A stretch of DNA of 64,000 bases, taken from Monarcha castaneiventris obscurior (taxonomy: Eukaryota > Chordata > Aves > Passeriformes > Monarchidae). Under the pieces are notes generated by a model that did no database searches, was not told where the DNA came from, and worked only from the letters and a program-made list of their open reading frames with translations. Below are positions 1 to 13,330 of the stretch, piece after piece (position 1 is the first letter of the stretch; each line of letters begins with the position of its first letter). A program made the translations under genes and the position numbers. The stretch covers positions 13,141,001 to 13,205,000 of the forward strand of contig JAMPIT010000434.1 of the NCBI GenBank assembly GCA_026261815.1, written 5' to 3'.

Positions 1-3000
1 TGTCAAAAAAAGAAGACAAGCTCTTCCCAGATTGTCCCAAAGCCCCACTACTCCTGCCTACTTACCTCTAGCAAACTAGGGGACTGATTAAACTTCTTTA
101 TGTTTCACTGCAACTTCTTTTTTTAGCAACTTCATGTTTACACCATGAGTGGACTTTCATATCTAGTACACACCAAAAGCTCCACAGGCTACTTACTAAG
201 AAAATGTCAACATTATAAACATTCACCTAAACACAAAACACAGATTTTGAATGTGCTTCATTCTCTCAGTAGGATCTACTTTCAGGATCTCCTCTGGCAC
301 ACAAAGGATACACAACTCTAAAAGGAAAGAAATACTGTTTCTAAACTGAAGCATAATAAAATCTTCATGAAAAATATTTATTGTGTTCTCAAAACTGACC
401 ATTTTTAGTAAAATCTCTGACCATAAAGGAGTCTAATATACTTCCATGTGCTCCATAATGATACCTATTAGCAGATTAGATATGTTGCCTTTTATGTACA
501 GAGCTTCCTGCAGCCATTTTATGATAGATAATATAGGGGTTCCTATAGCATGTATAGTTTTTATTATTATTGTGTATTTATCTTAAATAAATCCATGCAA
601 AACCAGTAATTACATTGAGGGGGGAAGGGAGGATAAAGCCCTGTTTAGATTTCAGGGATTCACCATCTGAAAGCTTTTATTCTTCCACAGTGAAGGAAAG
701 TTATGACCTTTGACATGTGGCCATGGTGCCAAAGAAACTGCTCATAAATGTGTGTCAGTAAAGAAGCAGAAATCAATAAATTCATTTAATCCAGTGAACT
801 ATTATGTAGTGAGACACAATATATTTTTAAGAGCCAACTGCTCTACTCTTTCTCTCAAAAGACAAAAATTTTATGTAATGGGTTTTTTGGATACTCAGTT
901 TTTTGATGGTATCTTAGACCCTTTAATAAGTATTTTGGTCAGTTATGGCACAATTTGTTAGTCCATTCATTTCTGTTTGAATGATCCCTGATACAGTTGG
1001 ATTCAGGTAGCACAACAGGAACACAAGTAGGCAGGGAGATATGCTGTTAACAACCTCTACCATTACCAGAGATAGCTATCCCATAGGAATCAAACACTGG
1101 CAGGTGTTAGAAGGGTGTATTTTTTTTCACACTGCGTGCTCAAAAGCAAAAGAAAAAAATGAAATATTGTTCATCATTCCAAACAAAGTAATTTCAAAAG
1201 ACCAAACAAAGCTGCTCTACACTATTATAAAGGCTTTCAGCTGTGCATTTGGTCACCTATGAAACACGATGGGAATCAGCAATAAGCAACACTGGGTAAA
1301 GATTAGGACCATTAAAAACAAGTACTAACTGCCACGTGCTGGGAATGTCACAAAACTCCCATCAACGCTGCCAAGAATTTCGCAGTTAATTTCTGGTGTA
1401 CTGTGGGATAAAATTGAGCTGCCTTCCTGGCACAGACTGGCTGAACTAATAAAAGCAGGATCCACTTTCAACCTCTATTGAAGATCAATGATAAATCTGC
1501 TTGCAAACCGCGGGCTACAGGGCTGTTTGCATAAATAAGCATTAAAAGCAAGAGGGGAAAAAAGAGCTGGTCATATGCTCACTTAGGCTTTGGGAGGGGA
1601 GGTGGGGGAAGGAAGTTTCACCCTTGTAATTTGGGACACGCTATGTACAAAGTTTCTCCTCAGGCAAAATGACAGAGTCGTGCCAGAACTCCCAGAGAAT
1701 ATTTCCAGTTAACATCAATTTACCGGATGTCAAAGACAAGTTTAATGAACAAAATGATAAATGTCTGTCAATGGCTTCATAAAGTCAACGAATTCTCGTT
1801 ACAAAGAACATACATAATGCACAGCTCTGCCTGAGGCACATGTTACAGTTATTAGAGGTTTACTAGAGATCTTGATGTGGACGGTGAAATGGTAATTTAA
1901 TAATTTACACTAGTTAATTTGCTGATAAGTCATCTAAGCAATTTATTAATATGTTCAAGATTGTACAAGCAGGAGTAAGCATTTAAAATTCTTCTGCATG
2001 TTCAAAGACTTTAATTTTAAGGTTTCTTTGAAAAGGTAACAGGTTATTTGAAAACTTCCAGTTGTAACAAGTTGTAAAGCAAAAAACAATACTGTGTAAC
2101 ACTGAACTGGTTTTATTGTACATTACTGCAATGGCTATTAAAACAGCTTTTTCTTAATCAAAATTATTGTCTGATTTTAAGTGAAAGAAGACCACCTGAG
2201 ACAAGATATTATACTTCTGCAGAATTATTTTTACCTCATCTATATTTGGGGTCAAGACTGACCTCAAAGTATCTTATGACACTTCCCTCCTCTGCCACAG
2301 CTGTGAAAATAAGCTCCACTGGAAAACAGCACCTCCTTCCAGTCATCAGACAGGAATAAGGAAGGAGGGGTCACCAGAAGCAGTTTTGCAGATCCAAAAC
2401 AACGATATAGCACATATGAGACAATTTATAAGAGAAAATGAAAAAACAAAAGCTAACTAAATGCCACAAAATCAGCCTGCACCTGACATGAGAAAGAAGA
2501 AAGAGTGGGAACATGGGAGAGGACACAAATGATGAGAAAATTTTCAATGTTAGAACAGATCAGCAAATAAATGAAGAGTTTTGATGTTTTCCTTTCCATT
2601 TTAAGGTGTAAAGTATCTGCCAATACAGCTTAAAAGAGCTGACAAACCCACTTTGTAAAATATGCTGATAGATAACTTTTATGATTTTAGAGGGAGTGGA
2701 GAAGATGGAGCCTTGCTACTCATATGAGAAACTCATGCTGCAAAGGCTGAGATGTAAGCTGGTTTTCTAAACTTATTTTATCTTGTCTGGACTTTCATCT
2801 GAAATACCTCAAAGTAGAGCCAAGAAAACCCCAGAAACCATGAAGGCTTTAAACAAGAAATTCTGGTCTACTGAAATGAGAACAAACAACGTAATCAATC
2901 AATGTGATTGGGATTATTATCTGAAGATGCTAAAAACAAAATTTGAAAATATAAAGTTGCTTCTGTTCAAAGACTCCTCTCCAGTTTCCAACATTCATTC

Positions 3001-3097
3001 ATCACTCTATACAAGATGCACACCACAAGCTGTAAAGACTTAGTTTAACTTCCCCCCCAGCTATGTATTATAGGAACACCAGCTGACATGTTTAACG

Positions 3098-3146
3098 CTT
3101 GTAATAACTTACCTCTTATTACCTCTTGTAATAATGTACCTCTTAT
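3098..3146. repeat. Imperfect two-copy tandem repeat, period 27
   Basis: The 22-mer at 3098-3119 recurs at 3125-3146 with two mismatches, separated by a short TACCT-type spacer. It lies in PRTG intron 2. It is a local duplication of no evident function. Confidence 0.7.
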
Positions 3147-5821
3147 GCCTGGTCAATCAGATAATTATTTCTTTTAAAACTCTCTCTCATAAGCAAATAA
3201 TTTCAAAATTAAACTATTGCTCCTCAGAGTTAAAGAGCAAATTTCCAACACACTTCTAAGCCAAGGTAAATTATTGCTATTATTAAATTCTAAATCATAA
3301 TTTTAGCATGTTCTGAGGCTAGAGGACTAGGACAAGGTAAGTTTTGCTGCTTTGTCATCAATACACTCTGAGTAGCTTGCAGCTAAAGACAGACTTTTCT
3401 CCTATCTAAAACACTGTGTTTGTCCCACCTGAAGCTGCAATTCTAAAAAATCTTGCACATATGGAATTTGTTGCCCACGCCACCATCCACCTAAAACACG
3501 TGCTTGGCAAAGATGTTCCACATCAGAATACAGATACAGTGAATTGCAGTGTTTTGAGCTAAAACCCATCCTACCACCAGTCCCTTGATATCAGTCAGTA
3601 CACAGGAAGTTTTCTTCCTAAGATTCTGCAGATGGGAAAATATACCAAAGACCCCCTCTGCAGTTGGCTTCATGCTTTTCACAATACATTTCTGCCACCA
3701 TTCTGAAACAACAACTATCTTACTCCTCGCTGTCCAGGAGAATTGTACCAGGGTTCTGATGGCAGACACTGCTTTCAAACACAGTTCTTCTCTAAGGCTG
3801 GAGGTGTCATTTGCTTAGCAGTATTCTACCATTGAAAAATTGGTAAAATACAAGTCAAAATGCAGCTGTGAGGTCTTGAGAAGAAGAGAGTTTTGTGTTC
3901 CAGGAGTCATTCCTTTCCCCAAAGCTTTGCCTACGTGCTGAAACAATGTCAAAAATCCCCTTTCAAATAATTTATGAGAATTAGGGTATATTCTCACTAT
4001 TTTAATCAGAAGAGGAAGTCAGTTAAAACAGGTATAAATGCAAGAATCATGACTACAGAAGGTTAAATAACTGCACTCTTTGCTGACTTTCTTTCTCCCC
4101 AGTAACCCTGCCAGAGAAGGCGAAGCAGTGTCTTGGTACATTGCAACTTTTGCCTCAAATGATACAATCCCGATAAAAGCTTTGGATATAAAGCTTGTTG
4201 TCAGCATTCCTATGTCTTTTACAACAAGTTCATTTTCAGTATTTCATTTCTCGCATTCTACTGCTCTGACATCCAGTAAACAAGTAGGTACTTACAGAAT
4301 GCTATTGCTACAGTGCTCAGGCTAGAAGCAAACATAACTTGCTCAAGCTTAACTGCTGAAAAATTTACAATTTTCTCATTAGCCAAAGTCAGAAAAGTCA
4401 GACCCTGACCACAGTGGGAGTTTAAAAGTTGTTTAATGTGTAATACTGGCACAGAAAGACTCGGGAACCCTGAAATTTTTACCCCATAAAATACGAAGAT
4501 TACACATTCTGTCATTTTTGGGTTTTGATAACAATAATCTAAGTGAACTTCAGGAGCAGACCTGTCTGGCTCTGGGGGAAATGATACCTAGATTCTATTT
4601 CCCTAAGCTGCAGATGCACTGATGTGTCAGAAACCTCTACCAGAAGTACAAGAGATGGGCATTTGAGAAACAAGCACTTTGAACAGGGCCTTGAGATGCT
4701 AACCATATTATCCAGATGCCACTTAGCTCTGAGGGCATTTATGTTGTTAAAAACAAAAAAAAACCACTTCCACTTACCTAAGACAAAATTTTATTTCATT
4801 GAAAAAAAACCAAACCAAACAGCAAAACCAATAGACTTATTACCGAGAGTTATGAGACAAAGTGAAAGTAGCAGAAAAAAATCTGTCTAGTAATGCTTAT
4901 TCATATTTTCCTCTAATAAATTAGGAAGGCCATCTCCCTCCAAAGTTTTGGCATACAGAAAAAACAGAGGAGGAGGTTACAATAGTTCCATACACTAAGC
5001 CATAAGCAAACTGTCCATATTCAGGTGGTTTCACAGCCATCTCTTCCCTAAGTCTGCTGTTTGTATCTTTAAAAAATGACAATTTAATCCATACAACCAC
5101 AAATTGTTTCCACTACAGATGCAGGTTTTCAAAGGCTGCCAGATGGATTTCTACCTCCCAACACAAATTATCTGGTCCGATTTTTTTTCCACCTTTAACT
5201 CAACTGCTGAGACAATCAGTGTTTAAATGTAGACACTGCTTAAAATGCTGTTGCTTAAAAGCTACCTAGAGGTTGACCCTAGTAACTAATGTTGACCATA
5301 CAACCCACACTTACTCAACAAAATGTGGAGTCTTGACGTTGTTGATTACTTTTTCACTTAGGTGGTGATTACCAGTTATAAAGACTGGAAGTAATCAATC
5401 CCAATTTAACAGCTGGGCCTATTGATGAAACAAAAACAAAACAAAAAAAAGGCAAAACTAAATAAGGATTATGTCCACAATTTTGGAGATAAAGTGTGGA
5501 AAAAATACAAAATCCTGAGGAAAACAAACAAATACTAAGCACAAATTTGTCCAACCATGGACATGACCATATTTCTGTAGGAAAACGCTTAGTAACTTTT
5601 AAATTCTTCCTCCAAGATTCTCTTTTGTCATTGTCTTAAATTGTTCTGCACACCATCAATAGCCACAGCTGTTAAATTGTGAAGACGTGACAACAAGTCT
5701 CTAGGCAAACAACTGCTCAGAGTGAGATCCTTTTCTTTAGGATAATCAGAGCTGGCTGACAAAAGGGGGCCTTACTGAATGCCCTTTCAACAATTTCTAC
5801 ACCAAGAAATGCAGAGAAAAA

Positions 5822-5852
5822 GGGAGGGGGAAGAAAGGGAGCAGTGGGGGGG
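5822..5852 (+). other. Potential G-quadruplex run
   Basis: Four G-runs of three or more bases (5822-5824, 5826-5830, 5837-5839, 5846-5852) are separated by loops of 1, 6 and 6 bases, which fits the usual G3+N1-7 rule. It is on the plus strand, which is the template strand for PRTG. Folding is inferred only. Confidence 0.5.
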
Positions 5853-8800
5853 AGCACCACACTGCAGGAACAGAACAGCATCTTTTGCTGCCATACATTG
5901 CTTGCAAGTAGGAAAGGAATGTCCATAGGCCAGTGCACATAGCACACACAGAACTTGCACCAGGTAAGAAGTGAGTGCTTCAGGTCACAGCTCTGAACAA
6001 CATCTAGCACAGCACCATGTTTTCCTTCAACATTTCTCACATAGGTGAAGGTTTTATTAGCTACAGAGTACACTGACAAAAAGATTGAACATTCTTTTAA
6101 AAGAGAAGCTAGTAAAAACTTTATACATTGTAAAGTTACATTGATAAAAACTAGTAAATAAACCCTAACAGCTTTGGTGTTACTAGCTAGGAAGAAAAGC
6201 AAGGGCATGGAAGGCCTCAGTCTGGCATTAGTCTTGACACAAATTTGAAATGGAGGTGTTGAGGAAATTCATAAAAAGCTCACTTCTCAAGTAACATGGC
6301 AGTGGAAACAAACACTGTTCATATGCACTAAGCAAAGTTTTATATATTTTTTTTAATCTTGGTAACAATATAAAAGCACATTCCTTATTCTGTGGAAGAG
6401 CTCTTACATGTGCAGCCCAGCCATTGTTGAAAAAGGAAGGAATGCCCTAGTACCACCACCACCAAAAAAAAAGTAGGATTATGTCTTAAAAGGATGCTGA
6501 TAAAGGTCTTCTGTCAAGATGCTGCAGGACTTCAGGTCAAAAGATGCCTGGAGAGTTGTAGAGGAAAATACAACAATAAAAAGGGTTAAGAAATAATATT
6601 TCTCACTTTTCTTGTTTCTTAAGGATATCTCAGTTAAAGAACAAAAACCTTGCAGTTCTTCATTGTTATCAACTGACATTGCTGACTAAGACATGGGAAC
6701 CTCATCCTCCTGCCTAAAAATACTGGAATTTAAATGCACTAAGGATCAGCCACGTGTACTCTCAGCTTAGAAATAAATTTTTCTCTCAGGATATTCAAAT
6801 CAACCAATCAAAGCAACAGCAGTAGGGCAGCACTTGTCAAAACCCAGACCACCAGGGTCCCTCAAGCTGTGTAACCACATCAGTTCTACAGCATTAAGAC
6901 TTTGCTATCTCTTTCAATACAAGACTATTGCCTGCAGCTGCCATTGGCCATTTCACTTCCACCTCAGTCCAAAACCACTTCTGCCCCCTAACACCACCTT
7001 TTTTCTCACAATTTGTACCTCTCTCCATTACTGTTTAAAATAATTAAACATACCTTTGAGTTTTATATGCATTTGGAAGACACCTGAAATGACAGATTCC
7101 ATTGAAAATAAAAACTATATTGTTACATCACAGCTGTTAATCCTGTTATTTCAAGGCAAGATACAAAATTATTTTTAAAAAAATCAGTAGCTGAAGGGCA
7201 AAATTTTTGCCTACATGTTTCACAAAGACTGTAGTTTGATGAGTCTAAGTTTCCTCAGCCTTCCCCTGCCCCACTAAGTCTTCCCACCTCCACATCAGTC
7301 CTCTCAGTTACACCAGTGCAATCACTCTGAGTGGCTCCAAGACAAACCATATTAGGGAACACATCTGGGTTAAACACCATCTTTTGTTTTAATTCTATTA
7401 TTTTAACCCAGACCAGTCCCTGCTCAGTTAGCTACTCATGCAGCTGTGCCCACACAAGGAACAGCACAATGCCAAAGTGGGAACAAACAGTTGGAACTGC
7501 TAAGGAAACACAATTGTCACAGTACAGAAAGAGGCTCAGCTGGATGCACTCTTCAGTGCAAATATTTAAAAGCAGAGCAAAAGATGCTATTAGGCTATAA
7601 AAACATAAATACAGCCAATTATTGGCAGGACAGTGGGACCAGTCAAATCACTGCCTCAGCAGCTAAGCAAAATTATGAACTTTCCACAAAGCATAGCCCT
7701 ATAGCCTACTATGTGTAAAGGGCCCAGCATTCCACACAGTGCAGTGCAGTGGCACACACAGAGTTTCCCTCCAGGAGCACGTTCCCAGAAACCATCTGCT
7801 TGCATAACCTTCCCCTCTTGTGAAATGTAGAAACCTGTACAAGAAGAATTAGGCTTACATTTCTTGTAATTCACAAACATTAAAATCAATTCAGCCAATT
7901 GACAAGAGGAGAAAGGGCTATCTAGGAATGCTGTTTATATACCATCCAACCATCTCAAGAATTCCATTTCCACTTTTTGTGAAAAGGAAATAAACAGTGA
8001 GCAGCCTATCCAATCATTGCCCATGTTACCAGCTTCAGAACATGGCCCACCTTCTCCATTTCTCCTGAATAATATCTTATTGGAAGTCAAGCTTTATTTT
8101 TAGATAGAATCTTCGTTAACTTTGGCTAAATAATCAAAATTTTAAAATGCAGGAAAACAAAAATCTCAGCTTGTTTACTTTTGGCTGATTCAAAGTTGTA
8201 CCAAAAGGACTTTCTCCAAAGTCTCCATTCCCTTTGAATTCAGTTAAAAGAGATATCTCTCAGTAGCAGTGGCAAAAGTTGAATTTTGAGTAAGTCATGC
8301 TCTTAAGTAGTACCATTTTCCCCCCACATGTTGCCTCACAAAGAAGCAGACAGGACCTCCTCCTTTGCTCCCACATCAATCAGCCAGCTTTGGAAGTAAC
8401 TGCAAGCACGTACTGAAACTAATATTTAGTTTTACCTAAGCACTACCTCAGCACCAGAGTTTCCTTTTAAAAAAGTAGGGGGATCTCACAAAAAAAAAGC
8501 CCTAAATTAGTCAAATTCTTTTGTGCATGGATGAACAACAGGAAAGCAAAGCCTTGGGGCCTCTGGGGAGGAACCCTGTCCCTGCAGACCTACTCTGATG
8601 TGCTCAGGAGATAAGGCTCCATAGTGACACTTAAGGAAAGGCCTGCTCACATTTGAATTTCTGCATTCCTCAAGAACAATTCATGGCAATCACTAACTTT
8701 GCAGAGGAGCTACATGAAAGCTTTGGCCAATGAATGAGGGTCATCTGCTCTTTATCACAAGGGTAAACCTCATCCTGGCCAGTTTCTAACCTTTTAACCC

Positions 8801-11589
8801 TGTGAATTCTTAATTTGCACATGAATAATGGAATTCTTGCCAAGAGTGCAACCTTCAGCTTCCAGTTTCTAACTTTAGAAACCAAGACCTGATCTCCTTG
8901 TGTGTTCAGATCTTAAACTCTTGGACAGATTAAAGTTTTTGATTTTCAAATGCAACACTAAACATTACAATTCTGAAGCAAAAGATAAGCTTATTGGCAA
9001 AACCTCTGACCAGGCAAAGTAAAAGAACATCCTCGCACCCTGCTGCTACCAGTAACAGAAGAGAGCATTTGCTTTTTTCCTCCAAAGAAAGAATGCCCAT
9101 TTAATGCCTATTCTCCACCTGTTTAATATGTATAGTTCCTTCTGTATCCTGACCACAAGGTAATTTGCCTTTGCAGCAACCGACAACTGCTTCTAAAAAG
9201 AAAAATTGTAAGGCTGCAAAATCCCCCAACAAGACTTTCATTTATTTCACTTGAAACATCTGCAAAGTTCAATCAGTTCATGAGAGCAGGCAGAACACTG
9301 TGAAAATGAGAGAGAAAACTAATTTTGCATGTTTTATGGGCTCCAAATGATCACAATACAAATTACTGCCCAATTTCACAGCTTTACAGTAAAGATGACA
9401 TTCTGAAACGGGTCAGATTGGCGCATGACTGAAGAGAAGAGACTGCTGCATAGGATAACTTCATGTTTGGCCACTAGTTAACCACTTAATCACTAAGTCA
9501 ACAACACCTACTGTGATCATTATGGATCCGCTATCTCTTCCAGTTTTCTCCAACAGCCATAGCAAGCCTTTCAAGTATTCAAAGAAAAAGAAACCTTTTG
9601 TCACAGTCTACAGAGAAGGGGGGAAGGAAAAAAAAAAGGGCTGCAAAACAAGAATCTCACTCCACAGCACGCAATCTATTGGTTCACAAGTCTTTCTTGG
9701 TGAAAATCAGCAAAATTAAACCACCTTTCTGATGAAACAATGTGTGTACTAGAAACAAACATTTACGGAAGCCCAGTATTGTCTGAATAAACCCAAATAC
9801 TACAGTCGCATTACCATGGTATTCTACTGTAGTGCTCTGTACAATTCCAGAAGTTCTCTGGTATTAAGCATAGAGCTCATCCTGTAATGTCTCCATTTTA
9901 AAGTGGCCCTGAATTTTTCAGTCCTACACACAGAATTCCATTAGCCACTTAGCTGCTTAGTTTTATGTTGGTTAACAACAACAAAAAAACTTCTATCATC
10001 TTCAGAAGGGTTTTCTTGTCTAATTTTTAATCATGCTGATGCTCTGAAACTTAGTGAGGTGAATTTAACTGTCAAAAATTTTAATACTTCATTTTTCTTT
10101 ACCAAAAGCACCCAAGAATTACTTAGTCTATTAATCCTGTATATAAGCAAGATAAAAAGTAATACATAGGCAGATTTTTGAAATGGAGAGTCCAGAGTTT
10201 CACATTCTTACAGCATGTGAAAACTCAGCACTCACTTGGAGCCACCTGCTTCCAGGATGGTTTTGAACCACCCAATGCTCTGGCTCACTGAACAAGGCTT
10301 TTCACGCCTTCCTGGGGGATCTTGTGGACAGTTTTTACAATCAGGTCAGAAGGACACAGGAAAAAAACTAACAAATGTTAGCACTCACACAACTTTTAAT
10401 GTAAGCTAATGTACCAATTTTAATAACTATTTTCATGTTGAATTTAGTAAAAGCTGCAACTTAGAACTAATGTCAAGTTTTCACAGAGGTACCAGCACCA
10501 GTTTTATGCAACTTGCTACTAAAAGCAGGGTCAAAGAGGTCAAAGGAAGTCTTTTCCTATTAGATTAAATTCATCAGTTAAGTCCTATTATAGAGGGAAC
10601 ATGAGAAGACTACATAAACTGCGTACTCTCTGTGTTATACTTTCTTTGAAATGAAAAGCTTTCTTTACTTTGCCAAAGTTTACTTTTCTTTGAAAAGTAC
10701 ATTCCCATGCACTTTTGGGAAGCAAAAGGAGATCATGTTGTAGAAGTAGTCTAGTGGCAAAGCTCTGCACTGCCATGGAAAAAGGCACAGCATTCCGTTC
10801 CTCACACACATCTATTGCTCAATGTTTAAAGATGATAGGAAAATAGAGGGCAACAAACACCCAGGGTCAGTCTGTTAAAGCCATAAAGGCACTTAGACAC
10901 AACTATTTCCTTCACCATTCATCCAGCAGTAGGGAGTCACTCCAGAAATGTGATTCTTGCTTCCTAGTGGAACCACATAACAGGTCCTTGTGGGAGGTTC
11001 CAGAGGAGTCCCAAAAGGAACAGCATCCACACCTGCTTGGCTGAACACACGTCAGAAAAGCAAGGCCTTACTGTCAGCCAGAAAACCTTTCCCCTCTTTC
11101 CTTTCCCAGAGATAAGCATCTATATTAATCATTCCACCCTGCCCCAAGATGGCACAACACAACATCAAGTTACTGAACAAGGAATTTTTTTGGTTTTTTT
11201 TAATCCGATCTGTAGATAACCCTTGTCAGGCTGCTAGAACAGCACTTGGGAAACAAGACCCAGGACTTCTGTAGCCAGCATGACTCTGCATCACCACCTG
11301 CTCCAGAGACTGGTGACACACATAAGCCACCCACACAAGGCACCACTGCCCAAGAGGTCTCACAGGTGCCTGCACCACTTCTGCCACAGCAGGGACTCAA
11401 AAAGGAACCACAAGTTTTTCCCATAATCTTTAAACATTTAAAAAGAAATACAGGTTCTCTAGAATTACTCTACAATTTTGCATTTTAACTTTTCAGGTAC
11501 ACAATCAAAACGATAGGTTGTTGTGTGCTGTTCAGGGAACTGATGTCACAAAATCACCAACAGGTTAATAAACAGGAGCTGGGACTTAC

Positions 11590-11892
11590 TTGCTAGTGTG
11601 AGGTGGCTTTTTTGACTGAGAATGGCCCCATATTTGTTCAGAGCTAAGCACTGGTAAAATCCTTCATCAGACAGTTCTCCCTTCTTTCCTTCCACCTCAC
11701 TGATATACAACGAGCCATTGGATAAAGTGTAGATCCGTTCATTTTCAGACACTTTGCCTCCATTTTTCAGCCATGTAATAGTTACAGGAGCTTCACCACG
11801 GGCTTGGCAGTCTAAAACCACCGGATCCTTCCTTGAGACAGTAACGTCCTGAGGCTCTTTCACAAAAAACAGTTCACTAAAGCACCACACTC
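11590..11892 (-). CDS. PRTG: PRTG coding exon 2: first Ig domain of protogenin
   Basis: This 303-nt internal exon is bounded by a pyrimidine-rich CTCAG acceptor and a GTAAGT donor. It encodes residues 24 to about 125, beginning right after the signal peptide. The Ig-fold marks are visible: Cys in LDCQA, core Trp in TWLKNG, the segment [12 protein letters not shown], and a DEGFYQC motif with the second Cys. [15 protein letters not shown] is the N-terminal signature I recall for mammalian protogenin, a single-pass membrane receptor with four Ig and five fibronectin III domains that acts in early neural and axial development. The phase (2 nt, 100 codons, 1 nt) joins exon 1 in frame as Gly. DCC, neogenin and IGDCC proteins share the fold, but the sequence and the NEDD4 neighbour favour PRTG. 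Confidence 0.93.
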
Positions 11893-12556
11893 CTGAGAGA
11901 GAAGAAGAAAAAAAACAAAAAAAAATTTGCCTGTGAGGACAGACATGTAAGCAGAGACGCCCAAGTTACCAAGCACTGCGAGCCGCGAGTCATGCCGCGG
12001 ATCCCACAGCACGAGGCGAAGCTGTCGCTACCACACGCTCCGAGCGCTCCCAACTCGGACAACTCTGGGAAAACTTGGTACTGACTCCAAGCGGCGCGAA
12101 GCCCTCAGGCTACAAAAAGCCAAGGAGCCAGAGAACCAGCGCCTTCCACAGCGGCCCGGGCACCGCCACAGCACAGGCGGGGTGCGCGGTCACCCCGGGG
12201 GCCGTGGGGAGCGCAGCACCGGGGCGGCCACGCAGGTGCGACCGCTCCGCCCGGCCCGCTCGCTAATTTTACAAGCCTGCCAAAGCAGCCGGAGCGGGGC
12301 GCGTCGTAAAAAGGCTGATTTTACAAGGAATCGTTAGCGAAAACCCCTCACCCGAGCGCGGAGGGGCCGCGCACCGCCCGCGCCACTCACGGCCCCCGCT
12401 CCCGCCCCGTCGCGGCGCGAACAAAGCGCGGAGCCGCCGCCGGTTCCCGTCCCTGCCGGCCGGTCCCGCCGATGCCGGATAAATAAAGCCACGTGCGGCG
12501 GCCGCGGCGGGGCCGGGGCGCGGGCGGACAATGGGGCGCGGGCCGGCCGGACTCAC
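11893..12556 (-). other. PRTG: PRTG intron 1
   Basis: This 664-nt GT-AG intron lies between the signal-peptide exon and the first Ig exon. Its 5' half (higher coordinates) is CpG-rich and belongs to the promoter island. The acceptor side has a TTTTTTTGTTTTTTTTC-like pyrimidine tract on the minus strand. No other feature was recognised. Confidence 0.85.
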
Positions 12557-13330
12557 CTGGCAGCGGCAGCGGCAGCAGCAGCAGCAGCAGCGCCCGCAGC
12601 AGCGGCCGGCGGCGGAGCGGCGCCATTCAGCGGGACGCGGCTGGCATGCCCCGCCGGCCGCTCCACAGACCGGTCAGCGGGCGAGGGGAGGAGACTGGGG
12701 ACGGACGGAGCGGCCCCGGCGCGCCCGTCCCGGCCCTACTCTCTGCATCTCGTCTCCATTGGCCTTTGGGGAGAAGAGGGGCGAGGGGCGGGGCAGGGCC
12801 GGCCGGAGCAGGGAGGGAGGGAGGCCGCTGGACGGGGCGGGCCGCAGGGCGGGGGGTCGCGGCGGACAATGCGCCGGGGCCGGGGGCGGCAGGGCCGGGC
12901 AGCCCCGCGCACGAGGGGCCGCGGGCTCCGGCGCCATCTGGGCCGAGTACGGCCCCGCCCGGACAGCACCGGGACCCGACGGCAGCTCCGCCGACCCCCG
13001 AGCCGGGCAGGCGCTGCCGGCTGCGGTGTTTGGCGGGCGGGCTGAGCCCTCCAGCCGCGGCAGGAGCTGCCGGCCATGCCTTCCCCCGGGACACCGGGCT
13101 CCCCCGGGACATCGCACGGCTCACCGGCACGGCGAGCTTCGGCAACGTGCTGGACCCGGCGCGGCGTTACCGAAGGGTAGTGCCAAACCCAGAGCTGCCC
13201 GCCCAGAGCACCGAACCAGGGGAGGTTCCTGCGGTAGCCCCTGCAGTGCCCGGCGCAGGTGCAGCGCTGTCCAGGTGTGCCAGAGCACCCTCACACCCAG
13301 ATGAAACTGGCCTTCCCGCACATGCAGTCA
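11970..13330. promoter_or_regulatory. PRTG: CpG island at the PRTG promoter
   Basis: Base composition changes abruptly from AT-rich to very GC-rich with dense CpG, then returns to AT-rich past about 13330. The island covers PRTG exon 1, the upstream part of intron 1 and roughly 0.7 kb of 5' flank. This is the usual layout of a vertebrate developmental gene promoter. I cannot place the transcription start. A divergent non-coding transcript is possible but not shown. The boundaries were judged by eye. Confidence 0.85.
12557..12626 (-). CDS. PRTG: PRTG coding exon 1: start codon and signal peptide
   Basis: The ATG at 12626 opens a 23-codon segment that ends in the donor G|GTGAGT. It encodes an Arg-rich n-region followed by an almost pure Leu/Pro core (MAPLRRRPLLRALLLLLLPL), a classic secretory signal peptide. 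The leftover G plus the GA at the start of exon 2 makes a Gly codon, so the frame runs straight into the Ig domain. Six consecutive CTG codons form the hydrophobic core, so this is also a short CTG repeat. The predicted signal-peptidase site falls near the exon junction. The start is supported by the typical length and composition and by its place inside the CpG island. Confidence 0.9.

Larger units (their letters stand above)
1..11589 (-). other. PRTG: PRTG intron 2 (partial), no exon seen
   Basis: This AT-rich stretch lies 3' of the first Ig-domain exon of PRTG on the minus strand and runs off the window. I looked for the next Ig-domain exon, which should be an open frame of roughly 90 codons with paired Cys and a core Trp, and found none on the minus strand. 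The open frames here are short and have no recognisable domain. It holds a 27-bp-period imperfect duplication near 3098 and a G-rich run at 5822-5852. I see no clear transposon. The intron assignment is inference from the exon to its right and from the long early introns usual in this gene family. Confidence 0.7.

Noticed and set aside
5717..6208. 163-codon minus-strand open frame
   Set aside because: It does not resemble the next PRTG Ig exon and has no domain. The composition looks random and it lies inside an intron.
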